Shown in pieces: positions 25,550 through 36,100 of a stretch of 64,000 nucleotides of DNA. Below the pieces are notes generated by a model, which was given only the letters and a program-made list of their open reading frames with translations, did no database searches and was not told where the DNA came from. The first letter of the stretch is position 1, and each line of letters begins with the position of its first letter. The translations under genes and the position numbers were made by a program. Source of the DNA: Flavobacterium sp. (GTDB taxonomy: Bacteria; Bacteroidota; Bacteroidia; Flavobacteriales; Flavobacteriaceae); contig NZ_SEBR01000016.1 in the NCBI RefSeq assembly GCF_004295795.1, positions 1-64,000 on the forward strand. The letters are read 5' to 3'.

Positions 25550-27844
25550 TTACTGCAACTCAAAGTCCACTTTAAGCTCCGCATTGGAATTAGTACCAAC
25601 GAAAGCCTCAAAAGCACCGGGTTCGGCAACAAACTTGAGATCGGAGTTGTAGAACTTCAAATCTTCGGCGGACAAATGGAACGTAACCGTTTTTTTCTCA
25701 CCCTTTTTGATCGTGATTTTCTCAAAACCTTTGAGTTCGCGAGTCGGGCGAGTAACTGAACCGACGAGGTCGCGAATGTAAAGTTGTACAACCTCGGCGC
25801 CGTCGAAATTTCCGGTGTTGGTGACATCGACCGAAATCGTGAATTTGTCGTTCGCACCTATTTTTGGAGCAGAAACCTTGAGGTTCGAGTAGGCGAATTT
25901 CGTGTAGCTCAGACCGAATCCGAAAGGAAAAAGCGGCTCGTTTCTTTCGTCCATATAATTGGAGCGGAATTTCTCGAACTTGCCTTCTTTGTTGCTAATG
26001 GGACGTCCGGTGTTTTTTGCGGCGTAGAAAATCGGCACCTGACCGACGTTTCTAGGGAAAGTCGTGGTGAGTTTTCCCGATGGATTCACGGCTCCGAACA
26101 AAACGTCCGAAATCGCGAAACCGGCCTCAGATCCCGAAAACCAAACATCTAGCATTGCTGTCGCGGCTTTTTCTTCGTCGACCAAAGCCATGGGACGGCC
26201 GTTGAACAACACGACGACAACCGGTTTTCCAGTTTTCACCAAAGCCTGCAACAAATCTTTTTGCGACTGGCGCAATTCGATGTTGGTCATACTCGAGCTT
26301 TCGCCGCTCATTTCGGCAGCTTCTCCAATTGCCGCCACGATGACGTCGGCGTTTTTGGCCACGTCAAGGGCTTCTTTCAAAAGGGCTTCGCTCGAGCGGT
26401 TGTCGCGGTTCAAAGTTTTGCCAAACATCGTCGCGTTCTCTTCGAATTTCGCGTCGTAGTCGAGATTGCTTCCTTTGGCGTATACGATTTTGGCCGAATT
26501 TCCTACCGCGGCTTTCATTCCGGCCAAAAGCGAGATGTTGTCGTTCATTCGTCCGGCGACGCTCCAGGTGCCGCCCATGTTTTCTTTTGCGTCTGCCAAA
26601 GGTCCGATGAGTGCGATCGTTCCCGACTTTTTGAGCGGAAGCGTCTGTTTGTCGTTCTTGAGCAAAACCATCGACTCGGCGGCGATCTTGCGGGCGACGT
26701 CGCGGTTGGCTTTCGTGAATACCTCGGTTTTCGCACGATCAAGGTTGCAATATCTGTAAGGATCTTCGAAAAGTCCGAGGTCGTATTTGGCCTCGAGGAT
26801 CAACCTGCACGCGTTGTCGATGGCAGCGATCGTGACTTTTCCTTCGTCCAGGGATTTTTTCAGGGTCGTGCTGAATCCGTCCCCGACCATGTCCATCTCG
26901 ATTCCAGCGTTCAGGGCCAAAGCCGATACCGTTTGCAGATCGCCCATTCCGTGAGCGGTCATTTCCGGGATTCCGGTGAAATCGGTTACGACAAACCCTT
27001 TGAAACCCCATTGTTTGCGCAGGACTTCGGTGAGAAGCCATTTGTTTCCGGTCGCGGGAATGCCGTCGATTTCGTTGAACGACGCCATTGCAGAACCGGC
27101 TCCGGCGTCGAAAGCGGCTTTATATGGCGGAAAATATTCGTTGTACATGCGAATGTGGCTCATGTCGACCGTGTTGTAGTCGCGTCCGGCCTCTGGCGCT
27201 CCGTAAAGGGCGAAGTGCTTGACGCAGGACATGAGGTTTTTGCCCGACGAATAGTCTTTTCCCTGATAACCGCGCACCATGGCTTCGGCTATTCGGCTTC
27301 CCAAGAAAGCGTCTTCACCCGAACCTTCGGCGATTCTTCCCCAACGGGCGTCGCGCGAAATGTCTACCATCGGTGAAAATGTCCAGCAAATCCCGTCGGC
27401 GGTGGCTTCGCTGGCAGCGATTTTCGCGCTGAGTTCGACGTTCTTCATATCCCAACTGCACGAAAGTCCTAGCGGAATCGGGAAAACGGTTTCGTATCCG
27501 TGGATGACGTCCATTCCAAAAATCATCGGAATATGAAGTCGGCTTTTTTCGACGGCCAATTTCTGTACATCGCGGATTTTCGCGGCGGTCTTGATGTTGA
27601 ACAGACCACCTACTTTTCCTTCCTGGATTTTTTTGGTGATGTCCCAACTGCTCGATTGTCCGGTCGTGATGTCGCCCGAGGTTGGCAGGTTAAGCTGTCC
27701 GATTTTTTCGTCCAACGTCATTTTCGACATCAGTTCGGACACGAATTCGGCTTTTGGCTTCAATTTCGTCTTCGTTTCCTTTTTCTTTTGGGCGAATGCC
27801 GCAACCGAAACCAGTAGCGAAAGGGCGATCAATTGTTTTCTCAT
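25550..27844 (-). CDS. bglX: GH3 beta-glucosidase (BglX-like)
   Basis: The 764-aa protein has a signal peptide (ALSLLVSVAAFAQ). The GH3 N-terminal domain shows DEKIGQLNLP, FGMDVIHGYETVFPIPL, RDARWGRIAEGSGED, CVKHFALYGAPEAGRDY and the nucleophile motif VVTDF (about residue 290). The second domain has ESMVLLKNDKQTLPLKK and the acid/base region GESSSMTNIEL, and a C-terminal FnIII-like domain completes it. It is downstream of the GH144 pair, so it would release glucose from oligosaccharides in the periplasm. A paralogue lies at 53841-56108. Confidence 0.93.
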   Translation of the reverse strand: MRKQLIALSLLVSVAAFAQKKKETKTKLKPKAEFVSELMSKMTLDEKIGQLNLPTSGDITTGQSSSWDITKKIQEGKVGGLFNIKTAAKIRDVQKLAVEKSRLHIPMIFGMDVIHGYETVFPIPLGLSCSWDMKNVELSAKIAASEATADGICWTFSPMVDISRDARWGRIAEGSGEDAFLGSRIAEAMVRGYQGKDYSSGKNLMSCVKHFALYGAPEAGRDYNTVDMSHIRMYNEYFPPYKAAFDAGAGSAMASFNEIDGIPATGNKWLLTEVLRKQWGFKGFVVTDFTGIPEMTAHGMGDLQTVSALALNAGIEMDMVGDGFSTTLKKSLDEGKVTIAAIDNACRLILEAKYDLGLFEDPYRYCNLDRAKTEVFTKANRDVARKIAAESMVLLKNDKQTLPLKKSGTIALIGPLADAKENMGGTWSVAGRMNDNISLLAGMKAAVGNSAKIVYAKGSNLDYDAKFEENATMFGKTLNRDNRSSEALLKEALDVAKNADVIVAAIGEAAEMSGESSSMTNIELRQSQKDLLQALVKTGKPVVVVLFNGRPMALVDEEKAATAMLDVWFSGSEAGFAISDVLFGAVNPSGKLTTTFPRNVGQVPIFYAAKNTGRPISNKEGKFEKFRSNYMDERNEPLFPFGFGLSYTKFAYSNLKVSAPKIGANDKFTISVDVTNTGNFDGAEVVQLYIRDLVGSVTRPTRELKGFEKITIKKGEKKTVTFHLSAEDLKFYNSDLKFVAEPGAFEAFVGTNSNAELKVDFELQ

Positions 27845-27982
27845 TATAACTGTTTTTGATTTTTAGGCTTGACTGCAAAGATATGGCGTTGGCTGGGAAA
27901 AATGTTTCCAAGGTTCCTTCCTCGTTGCAGAAAGGAACCGCCGGAAACAGAAAATCAATATAACTAACCCAAGCCTTTCGAC

Positions 27983-29374
27983 TTAAAATTTATACTTGCC
28001 CGAATGGAAATCGAGGCGTTTGAGGCCTTGCTGCACTTCGGGCGCGTTCATGAAAAGTTTCCACAGCAAGCCGCTGCGGTAGTTCTCTATCATGGCGACC
28101 ATCGGACCTTGGTCGATGGCCAGGTATTGTTTGGCCGATGCTTTGTACTGACACGAGATCGCATCGTAGAATCCGGCTTCTCCCCAAGATTCCTCGTTGT
28201 GGTTTTCGTAGAAATTGCGCATGGCTGCGATGGATTCCTTCGGAAGATAGACGATGGAACTCACGGCGGCTGTCGGCGAAACGACGCCGTTGTCATTGCT
28301 TGGCATGTGGGCGTTGTAGCCGACGCGTTTTTGGGAATCGTATCCGATGGTTCCCTGTGCATTGACCGAATAACTGGCCGTCAATCCCCAATAATCGGGT
28401 CCGTAGCACTTGAATTTCTTCGGATTTTTGACACAATACTCATAGTCGATCTTCACCTGATTGTAATTCAGGTCCCAATAGTTGGCATACTTGTCAGTCA
28501 ATTCGTGCGGATCGAGTCCGACGTAGGAATAGTGCGCCCAGAAAAGCGGCCCGCCAAATTCCTCGGCTCCGTTGTGTTTGAGCAGTAACGGCAATCCGTA
28601 TTTTTCCTTATCCGACTTGATCGCGCCTTTTCTCGCCCAACAATCGTGGTAAACTTTCGGATCGATGGCGTGATCGGGAGACGCCGACGCAAGAATATAA
28701 GTGATCATCGTCTCGTTGTAACCCTCGAGCGGAAAGTTCATCTGCCAATCGTAATTGGGCGACCAATGCCAGTAAAGTTTGTTCGACCTGTTCGTGTACC
28801 AATTGAAATCAACACCTTTCCAAAGCGCGTCATACTTGGCAGCGAGTGCTTTTTCCGTATCGCTTCCGCCTTTGAAAAATTCGCGTACGCAGATGATTCC
28901 TTCGCACAAAAAAGCAGTTTCGACCAAATCGCCTCCGTTGTCCTTTTGCCCGAATGGGACGACTTTTCCCGTGGTTCCGTTGATCCAGTGCGGCCAGGCG
29001 CCGTGGAAACGTTCGGCTTTTTCGAGAAACGACGCGATTTTTTCGAGCCTTTCGACCGCTTGCTGGCGGGTGACGTACTTTTGGTTGATTCCGGCCAGGA
29101 TCGACATCAGGCCAAAACCTGATCCGCCGGTGGCGACGATGTGCGAATCGTTCTCCGGATAATTGCCGTCCGGGAAAAACCGCTCGCGCGCCAGGCCGGA
29201 ATTGGGTTCGGCGAAATCCCAGAAGTACTTGAACGTCTGTTTCTCGACGAGATCGATGAGTTGTTCGTCGGTGAGTTTATCCGCGGAAGCGATCCTGTTT
29301 TTATCGTCGACAGATTTTTCCTTTTTCGTACAAAAGGTCAGGAAAACCAATAAGATTCCGGCTAAGTACTTCAT
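27983..29374 (-). CDS. GH144-type endo-beta-1,2-glucanase, copy 2
   Basis: The 463-aa lipoprotein (LVFLTFC) has the glucoamylase-like (PF10091) alpha/alpha barrel. Visible motifs are QTFKYFWDFAEPNSGLARER, GGSGFGLMSILAGI, RFHGAWPHWINGTTG, GDLVETAFLCEG, YWHWSPNYDWQMNFPLEGYNE (residues about 215-235), FWAHYSYVGLDP, GLTASYS and SPTAAVSSIVYLP. Characterised GH144 members cut beta-1,2-glucan. Its start overlaps the stop of copy 1 (TGATG), so the pair is translationally coupled. Copy 1 shares most of the motifs; they are diverged paralogues. Confidence 0.87.
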   Translation of the reverse strand: MKYLAGILLVFLTFCTKKEKSVDDKNRIASADKLTDEQLIDLVEKQTFKYFWDFAEPNSGLARERFFPDGNYPENDSHIVATGGSGFGLMSILAGINQKYVTRQQAVERLEKIASFLEKAERFHGAWPHWINGTTGKVVPFGQKDNGGDLVETAFLCEGIICVREFFKGGSDTEKALAAKYDALWKGVDFNWYTNRSNKLYWHWSPNYDWQMNFPLEGYNETMITYILASASPDHAIDPKVYHDCWARKGAIKSDKEKYGLPLLLKHNGAEEFGGPLFWAHYSYVGLDPHELTDKYANYWDLNYNQVKIDYEYCVKNPKKFKCYGPDYWGLTASYSVNAQGTIGYDSQKRVGYNAHMPSNDNGVVSPTAAVSSIVYLPKESIAAMRNFYENHNEESWGEAGFYDAISCQYKASAKQYLAIDQGPMVAMIENYRSGLLWKLFMNAPEVQQGLKRLDFHSGKYKF

Positions 29375-30735
29375 CAGAATCCGTGTTTTGTAGAATGAAA
29401 TCCTAGCGTTTGCAAGCCTTGACGGACTTCCGGAGCATTCATGAAAAGATTCCAGAGCATCCCCGTGCGGTAGTTTTCGATCATGGGCACGATCGTTCCC
29501 TGATCGATGGCGAGATAACGCTGTGTCGTCCAGTTGAAATGAGGTGAAACGGCATCGTATGGTCCGGCCAATCCTACGTAGGAACTCGCTTTTTCGTCAT
29601 ACAGGTAATGCAGGAATTTCATCGACTCGGTTGGTGTGTATGGGAAAGACGAAAGCGCGGCCGTTGGCGAAATCACGCCTCTGTCATTGGTTGGCATGTG
29701 TGCCGAATAACCTGTCGTCCCGTCGTCGTTTCTTGTGTAACTGGCCGTCAATCCCCAACATTTATCCGAGTAGCCATTGAAATGATTCGGATTTTGGACG
29801 CAATGTTGGTAGATAATCTGGGTGTGGTTCTTGTTCAGCTCCCAATAATTGGCGTATTGGTCTGTGAGTCCCGTCGGATCCAATCCCAAATACGAATAAT
29901 GCGCCCAGAACATCGGGCCCACGTTTCCGTTTGCGCCGTTGTGGTTCAAGATCGTCGGAATCCCGAATTGGCTGGACGAGCTCACGATATTGCCGTTCCT
30001 CGCCCAAGCCGTGTGATAGGCCGCGGCCGGAACCGAATGTGTTGGCGAAGATGCCGCCATTATGTAAGTGATAAGGCACTCGTTGTAGCCCTCAAGTTTG
30101 AAGTTGAGCTGCCAGCCGTAAGTGGGCGACCAATGCCAATAAATGGCGTCCTCGCCTCCTTTTGTGTACCAATCCCACTCCACTCCTTTCCAGAGTGTGT
30201 CTGCTTTTTGGGCGAGCGCTTGCTCCTGTTGGTTTCCGGTTTTGAAATATTCGCGAAGGCAGATCAATCCCTGGCACAAAAATGCGGTTTCCACAAGGTC
30301 GCCTCCGTTGTCGACTTTCCCGAATGGGATCACGCTTCCGCTGTTGCCGTTCATCCAGTGTGGCCAGGCGCCGTGGAATCGGTCGGCATTTTCGAGATAA
30401 TTCAGGGCTGTCTGTAATCTTGCCACGGCTTCGGCACGAGGAATGAAACCTCGTTCGATCCCGACAAGTAATGTCATCAATCCAAAACCGGAACCGCCCG
30501 TAGTTACGATGTGTTGATCGTTGCTTGGATCATCGATGTGATACCTTTCCCGTGCGAGTTTGGAATTTGGATGCGCCAAGTCCCAAAAGTAAACCGTGGC
30601 GTCTTTTTGTACTTTATCCAGCAATTGGGCATCGGTAAGTCCTGAATCCGGGCTTCCGGCCGATTCGCTTTCGTTGTTGCAGTTCAAAAGCGCAAGCAAC
30701 GGCAACAAGCAGAATATGCTTTTGTAAATCCTCAT
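29374..30735 (-). CDS. GH144-type endo-beta-1,2-glucanase, copy 1
   Basis: The 453-aa lipoprotein (LLALLNC, then NNESESAGSPDSG linker) has the same fold as the gene after it: VYFWDLAHPNSKLARER, GGSGFGLMTLLVGI, RFHGAWPHWMNGNSG, FWAHYSYLGLDP, GLTASYTRNDDGTTGY and SPTAALSSFPYTP. It is separated from the LamG gene by a strong hairpin with a T-run (30745-30786), so it may be expressed at a lower level than SusCD. By family it is an endo-acting beta-1,2-glucanase; the substrate remains an inference. Confidence 0.87.
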   Translation of the reverse strand: MRIYKSIFCLLPLLALLNCNNESESAGSPDSGLTDAQLLDKVQKDATVYFWDLAHPNSKLARERYHIDDPSNDQHIVTTGGSGFGLMTLLVGIERGFIPRAEAVARLQTALNYLENADRFHGAWPHWMNGNSGSVIPFGKVDNGGDLVETAFLCQGLICLREYFKTGNQQEQALAQKADTLWKGVEWDWYTKGGEDAIYWHWSPTYGWQLNFKLEGYNECLITYIMAASSPTHSVPAAAYHTAWARNGNIVSSSSQFGIPTILNHNGANGNVGPMFWAHYSYLGLDPTGLTDQYANYWELNKNHTQIIYQHCVQNPNHFNGYSDKCWGLTASYTRNDDGTTGYSAHMPTNDRGVISPTAALSSFPYTPTESMKFLHYLYDEKASSYVGLAGPYDAVSPHFNWTTQRYLAIDQGTIVPMIENYRTGMLWNLFMNAPEVRQGLQTLGFHSTKHGF

Positions 30736-30744
30736 TGTGTTGTT

Positions 30745-30786
30745 TTAAAAAAATGCCCGTCGCAACTCTTGCCGCGACAGGCATTT
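30745..30786 (-). terminator. Intercistronic terminator-like hairpin inside the PUL
   Basis: On the minus strand ATGCCTGTCGC pairs with GCGACGGGCAT (one mismatch) and is followed by seven T. It sits between the LamG and GH144 genes of the same direction and could reduce read-through or protect the 3' end of the upstream message. Confidence 0.75.
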
Positions 30787-30799
30787 GGAATTCTTGATT

Positions 30800-31663
30800 T
30801 TACAGATGGTTTGCGAAAAGATCCTGTACTTCTGCCGCGGTTAGCGCCGTAGCATACAGACGGAATTGGTCGAGACCGCCTTTCCAGTTGGAGTACAACC
30901 AGTTGTCTCCGGTGTCGTTTTGCGACTGCGGTCCGTTCCCGATCCTGAATCCTGTGATTTTCGAATCGTCGAGGTTCACGCCTCCGTGCGTTCCCCAAGT
31001 CTTGGTGCCGTATGCCGCTCCGTCGATGTAAAGCGTCATCGTGGAATTGGAAGCCTCGTAGACGAAAGCGATGTGGTGCCATTGGTTGTCCAAAAGTCCC
31101 TCGATCGAGTCTGCGTTTTCCCACGTCATCCAGGTATCGGCCATATTGGCGTCGACCATCACGAATTTTACCGCCGCCGCCGAAGCCGAGCCACTCCATT
31201 GGTCGAAAAGCAACATCATCGTTCCTCCTGACCAGTGTCCGTTCGAGGATGGAATGCTGAAAATATGCTCCGCTCCCGGATTCGCTCCACTTTTGGTTTG
31301 CCCGTCGTGCTTTTCCCAGAACGCAATTGTAAAACTGTCAGCGGTTGCACCCCAATCATTTGGTTTGGAGTAGTTGATCACTTTATCCGTGACACCTTGT
31401 GCGGCGTTTTCGTTAACACCGGAAGTGGTCGTGAAAGAGTTTTCGGTCGGGAATTTTGCCCTAATCTGGTCAACGGCAATCATCAACGGATCTTCGCTTT
31501 CCATGTCAAACGGAACGTAAAATTTCAGTGGCCCTCCGGGCGGATTTTCATCCACAGGATAATTGCCAACTCCCGGCCTGTCCATATCCTGACAGCCCGA
31601 CAACGCCAAAACGGCTCCCATCATCATTCCCAAACGGGCGATAGTCATTTTCATTTTTTTCAT
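30800..31663 (-). CDS. LamG-domain surface lipoprotein of the PUL
   Basis: The 287-aa lipoprotein (GAVLALSGC, then a proline-rich linker) carries a concanavalin/LamG jelly roll from about residue 50 to 285, with SFTIAFWEKHDGQTK, NQWHHIAFVYEASNSTMTLY (20 residues) and LDQFRLYATALTAAEVQDLF. It takes the place of SusE/SusF behind SusD, so it probably binds the glucan at the cell surface. No catalytic residues are apparent. Confidence 0.83.
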   Translation of the reverse strand: MKKMKMTIARLGMMMGAVLALSGCQDMDRPGVGNYPVDENPPGGPLKFYVPFDMESEDPLMIAVDQIRAKFPTENSFTTTSGVNENAAQGVTDKVINYSKPNDWGATADSFTIAFWEKHDGQTKSGANPGAEHIFSIPSSNGHWSGGTMMLLFDQWSGSASAAAVKFVMVDANMADTWMTWENADSIEGLLDNQWHHIAFVYEASNSTMTLYIDGAAYGTKTWGTHGGVNLDDSKITGFRIGNGPQSQNDTGDNWLYSNWKGGLDQFRLYATALTAAEVQDLFANHL

Positions 31664-31703
31664 AATTTTAGCTATTAAAGTTCAAACGAACATTTACGAG
31701 TAA

Positions 31704-33179
31704 TCAATAGTCTGGATTTTGAACCAAAATCCCACCGAACTGGTCGATAGCGGTTTGCGGTATCGGATAGAAACGGTTTTTGTGCTGATAGCCCAATCCG
31801 CCGAGAACGGAAGTGGCATCGCCCCAACGCACAAGGTCGTAAAAACGCTCACCTTCCATGGCAAACTCGATTCTTCTCTCTTGTTTGATCGCGGCTCTTA
31901 CAGTGCCTTGGTCGGTCGATGTGATGTCCGGCAAAACCGCGGCATTTCCCGCTCTGGCCCGCGCGCGGATTTCGTTGATGTAACCCACGGCGATTCCCGT
32001 CTGCCCTGATTCGTTTGCTGCCTCGGCTGCCATCAAAAGAACATCGGCATAACGGATCAACTTGATGTTCGCCCAATGGTTTTTGTTTTCGCCATAAGTC
32101 GTGCGCTCGATAGGCTTGGTGTAGGCCTTTTTGTTCCAATACGGTTGAGCCAATGGCGGTGCTTGAGGCACTACGAGTCCGTAGCCGTCTTCTCCTCCTG
32201 AATAAAGGACCGTTGCGGTTCTTCTTGGGTCTCCGGCTTCATAAGCATCTACCAAAGCCTGCGTAGGAACGTTGAAGCCCCAACCCAAATCCCAGGTACT
32301 CGTTCCGCGGACGCCTTGCGATTCCCAGTAGTTGTTGGAATAATTGACGGTTCCGATACGGGTGAACTGCACTTCAAAAATCGATTCCGCCGAATTGTCG
32401 CCTTCTTGAAGGAACAAGCCCGAATAAGACGGGTAAAGGCTGTATCCGTAGGTCATCACTTCCTGAAGCTCGTTCAAAGCCTGCGGATAGTTTTGCTGAT
32501 ACAAGTAAAGTTTACCCAAAAGTGTCTTGGCGAACCCTTTCGTGGCGCGACCCAATTGTCCCGGCCAACTTGTCGGAAGACGTTCTGCGGCGTAGTTCAG
32601 GTCTTCGATGATCTGGGCGTCGATTTCCGCAATCGTATTTTTTGGCGCGATAGCATCTGACGGATTGGAAATGCGGTTTAGGATCAACGGCACTTCCCCA
32701 TAATCGCGTCTGAGCTCGAAATAAGCCCAAGCTCTCAAAACCGTGGCTTCTGCGCGGTTTATCAACGTCGCTGCTTCTGTCGTTCCCGAATCGTCTACAT
32801 CTGCGATAAGGTTGTTGCAATCGTAAATCAGTCTGTAATGACCATCCCAGTTCGCTCCCGCGAATGCTTCGGCGGCAGTGTATTGGTAGGAGTCGAAAAT
32901 AGTTCCGAAAGAAGCGGCATCAGTCACCGTACTGCCTTTGGCGGCATCGTCAGAGCGGATGCTCTGAAACCAATAGCGGTTCCAGGTAGCGATTCCGTCG
33001 GCTGTTCGGATTCTTCCATAAAGTCCGAATGCCTGGGCCTCGAATCCGCCCACGGGAAGTTCTCCGTCTACGGCACTTCCCAACGGTTTTTTATCCAGAA
33101 AATCATCGTCGCATCCGATAGCCAAGCCCGCAGAAAGCAAAGCAATGGCCGGAAGCAGTATCAATCTTGTTTTTTTCAT
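31704..33179 (-). CDS. SusD/RagB family glycan-binding lipoprotein
   Basis: The 491-aa product from the ATG at 33179 has a lipoprotein signal (LLSAGLAIGC). The typical SusD sequence DDDFLDKKPLGS follows, with TPR-like helices in the middle (RAEATVLRAWAYFELRRDYG) and the C-terminal RRIEFAMEGERFYDLVRWGD and YPIPQTAIDQF. It binds oligosaccharide and acts as the lid of the SusC transporter. It starts 10 bp after the SusC stop. Confidence 0.95.
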   Translation of the reverse strand: MKKTRLILLPAIALLSAGLAIGCDDDFLDKKPLGSAVDGELPVGGFEAQAFGLYGRIRTADGIATWNRYWFQSIRSDDAAKGSTVTDAASFGTIFDSYQYTAAEAFAGANWDGHYRLIYDCNNLIADVDDSGTTEAATLINRAEATVLRAWAYFELRRDYGEVPLILNRISNPSDAIAPKNTIAEIDAQIIEDLNYAAERLPTSWPGQLGRATKGFAKTLLGKLYLYQQNYPQALNELQEVMTYGYSLYPSYSGLFLQEGDNSAESIFEVQFTRIGTVNYSNNYWESQGVRGTSTWDLGWGFNVPTQALVDAYEAGDPRRTATVLYSGGEDGYGLVVPQAPPLAQPYWNKKAYTKPIERTTYGENKNHWANIKLIRYADVLLMAAEAANESGQTGIAVGYINEIRARARAGNAAVLPDITSTDQGTVRAAIKQERRIEFAMEGERFYDLVRWGDATSVLGGLGYQHKNRFYPIPQTAIDQFGGILVQNPDY

Positions 33180-33189
33180 GTCAGTTTTT

Positions 33190-36100
33190 TTAGAATGTAA
33201 CATTGAGTCCTAGTGAAGTGATGGCAGGAAGCGGGTAACCTCCTACGTCTACACCGAATCTTGTCGGACTTCCTCCGGCCTCTGGCGTGAATCCCGAGTT
33301 TTTGCTCCAGGTCACGAGGTTTTGTGCGTTGACGAACAATTTCAAGCTTTGGATGCTCGCTTTCTCAAGCCAGTTTCCGCTGAAATCGTATGACAATTGG
33401 ACGTTTCTCAGACGCGCGTAGCTTCCGTCCTCGATCATATAAGTCGAAATGTTGTTCGTGTTGTAACCCGAAGCATCGTTGAGGCGCGGCTCCCAGTTTG
33501 ATGTTCCGGCTCCGTTCCAAGCGTTCAGGCGCGCTGTTCTGTAGTTGAATTGCGTAAAAGTCGATCCGTTGCCCCAATCGCGGTATATTTCGTTTCCGTA
33601 AACACCTTGAAGGTCGGCTGATAGCGTGATGCCTTTGTAACTCACGTTCAACGACACGCCATAAGTAAAGTCTGGCGTTGGGTTTCCGATTACTTTGCGA
33701 TCCTGATCGTCGATGACGCCGTCGCCGTTCACATCCTTGAATTTCAAATCTCCCAGATCGTAGCTTCCCAAAGTACTTGGAGCAGAACTAAGTATATCGG
33801 CATAAGATTGGTAAACGCCTTCCACCTCATATCCGTAAAATGCTCCCATCGGCTCTCCTTGACGGAACACGGAAGGATTCGTGATTACCTGGAAACCATC
33901 GGTATATACTTTCGTCACGCGGTTGCTCAAAGTCGTAAGGTTACCGGAAAGCGAGTAGTTGAAATCACCCACCTTATCTTTCCAGGTTGCCGCGAACTCG
34001 AATCCTTTGTTAAGAATCTCTCCAGAGTTGAAGAAGAAATCCTGACCGGACCCAGGACTTCCGACGGTAATGTAGTTCAATAGATCTTTTGTCGTCTTAT
34101 GGAAATAGTTCGCCTCGAAAGTAAGTCTGTTGTTCAGGGTAGCGAATTCGATTCCTCCTTCGTATGCCATCACTTTTTCCCATCTCAAATCTGGATTGTT
34201 GATGAAGGCTTTGACCAGCGATTGGCTTGGCACTTCAGGTTGTCCAGGCGTACTTCCGAAAACCGCAGATGCTCCGTATTGGTAACCCGGATATGTAGGA
34301 TAATAAAGCGCTCCTGCATAGTCGTTACCCAATTCTCCGACCGATCCTTTAATTTTCAGGAAGTTGAATATTTTCTGGTTTTCCATGAACTTCTCACGAG
34401 AGATTTCCCAAGCGGCACCAACCGACCAGAAACTGTCCCATTTTCTCAATTGGGATGAACCGTCGCGGCGGAATGATCCGTTCAAAAGGTATTTTCCGTC
34501 GTAATTGTACAAGACGCGTCCCAAAACCGACACGATGGCATTCGACCATTCGTCGCTGTCACTTGTACGCGAAGTTGGATCTCCGTAAGGATAAACATCG
34601 AGATACCAAAAACGCGGATCGTTAGGGATTTGCTGAGCATCCGGACCTGTGTATTGCGCGACCGTTCCGCTCATCGAGCTATAGTTGCGCTCTCTGCGGG
34701 TGTATCCGGCAACGGCGTTGAAATCGTGTTTCCCGAAGGTCTTGTCGTAATTCAGCAAAAGTTCCGTCTGAATTTTTTCCAGATCTGACTTGAATTGGGA
34801 AACGCCGGTGCGAATGATTCCCGAATAAGGCGTGGCTTCATCAGATTCTGCTGCGTAGACGTTGAAAACCGGTGTATAGCCTCGGCCTCTGGAGAACATC
34901 AAATCGGCAAGATAAGTGGCCTTGAAGCTCAAACCGTCCATGATTTTGTATTCCCCGAAAATATTTCCGACAAAACGCGTATCGCGATTGAGCTGCGTTC
35001 CTCTGGTCATTTCGATGGCCGCCAACGGGTTTCCGATCTGTGCGCCACCAAGGTCGCTCGGCAATTGGTTGTAAAGCCCTTGCGCCTGGTTGAAAGCCGC
35101 GACCAAAGGTGTCGCTCTCAAAGCCGACTCGAAACTTCTCAACTGCGGAAGACGGGCGTCATATCCGTTGATCCCGACGCCGACCTTGAATCTGTCGGTT
35201 ACCTGCAATTCATCGTTGATATTGAACGTGAATTTCTTGAGCTTCTCATATTTGATAAGTCCTTCTTCTTCCGTGAATCCTGCGCCAACATAAACTTTAT
35301 TCTTGTCGCTGGCGTGAGAGATAGAAAGGTTGTAGATAGACATGATAGGAGAGCTTTCCTTGATTTCGTCAACCCAATTCGTGTTTCCGTTGTAGAGATT
35401 GTAGTACGGATAAGGCGACAAGCCCTGGTTTACGCGTTGTTGGTCGTAAAGTTGGCGAAACTGCGCACCATTGGTCAAATCTGGCGTATTGACAATAGAC
35501 TTTACACCTGTAGATGTGTTGAAATTTACCGTCGTTTTTCCTTTTACACCTTTTTTAGTACTGATGATGATTACCCCGTTCGCGCCTTCCACACCGAAAA
35601 TTGCCAGTGAAGATGGATCTTTCAGAACTTCGATCGACGCAATGTCATTCGGATTCAGGTAGTCCATGCTGTCGTTGAAAATCCCGTCGATTACGTAAAG
35701 CGGCTGCGTTCTGTAACGGCTGATAGTTCCGCGGATACGGATATCCGGCGTTTGGCCGGGCTGACCTGTATTTACAACCGAAAGACCTGCGACCTTTCCT
35801 TGTAGAGAAGCAACCGGATTGGTATTCGGCTTATCGGCAACTTCTTTTCCGTCAACCTTGACGATCGATCCCGTAAGATCTCTTTTTCTCGCCGTTCCGT
35901 AACCAATCACAACAACTTCTTGTAGCTCGGTTGATGATGTTTTCAGCACTACTGACATTCCGTTTGCGGCGGGCATTGTCATGTCGGCGAACCCGAGCAT
36001 CGTGAATTTGAGTTGCGTTCCCGGAGTTGCCGTGACGGTGAAATTACCATCGAGATCTGTTACGGTCGCATTGGTACTTCCTACTACATTGACGTTGACG

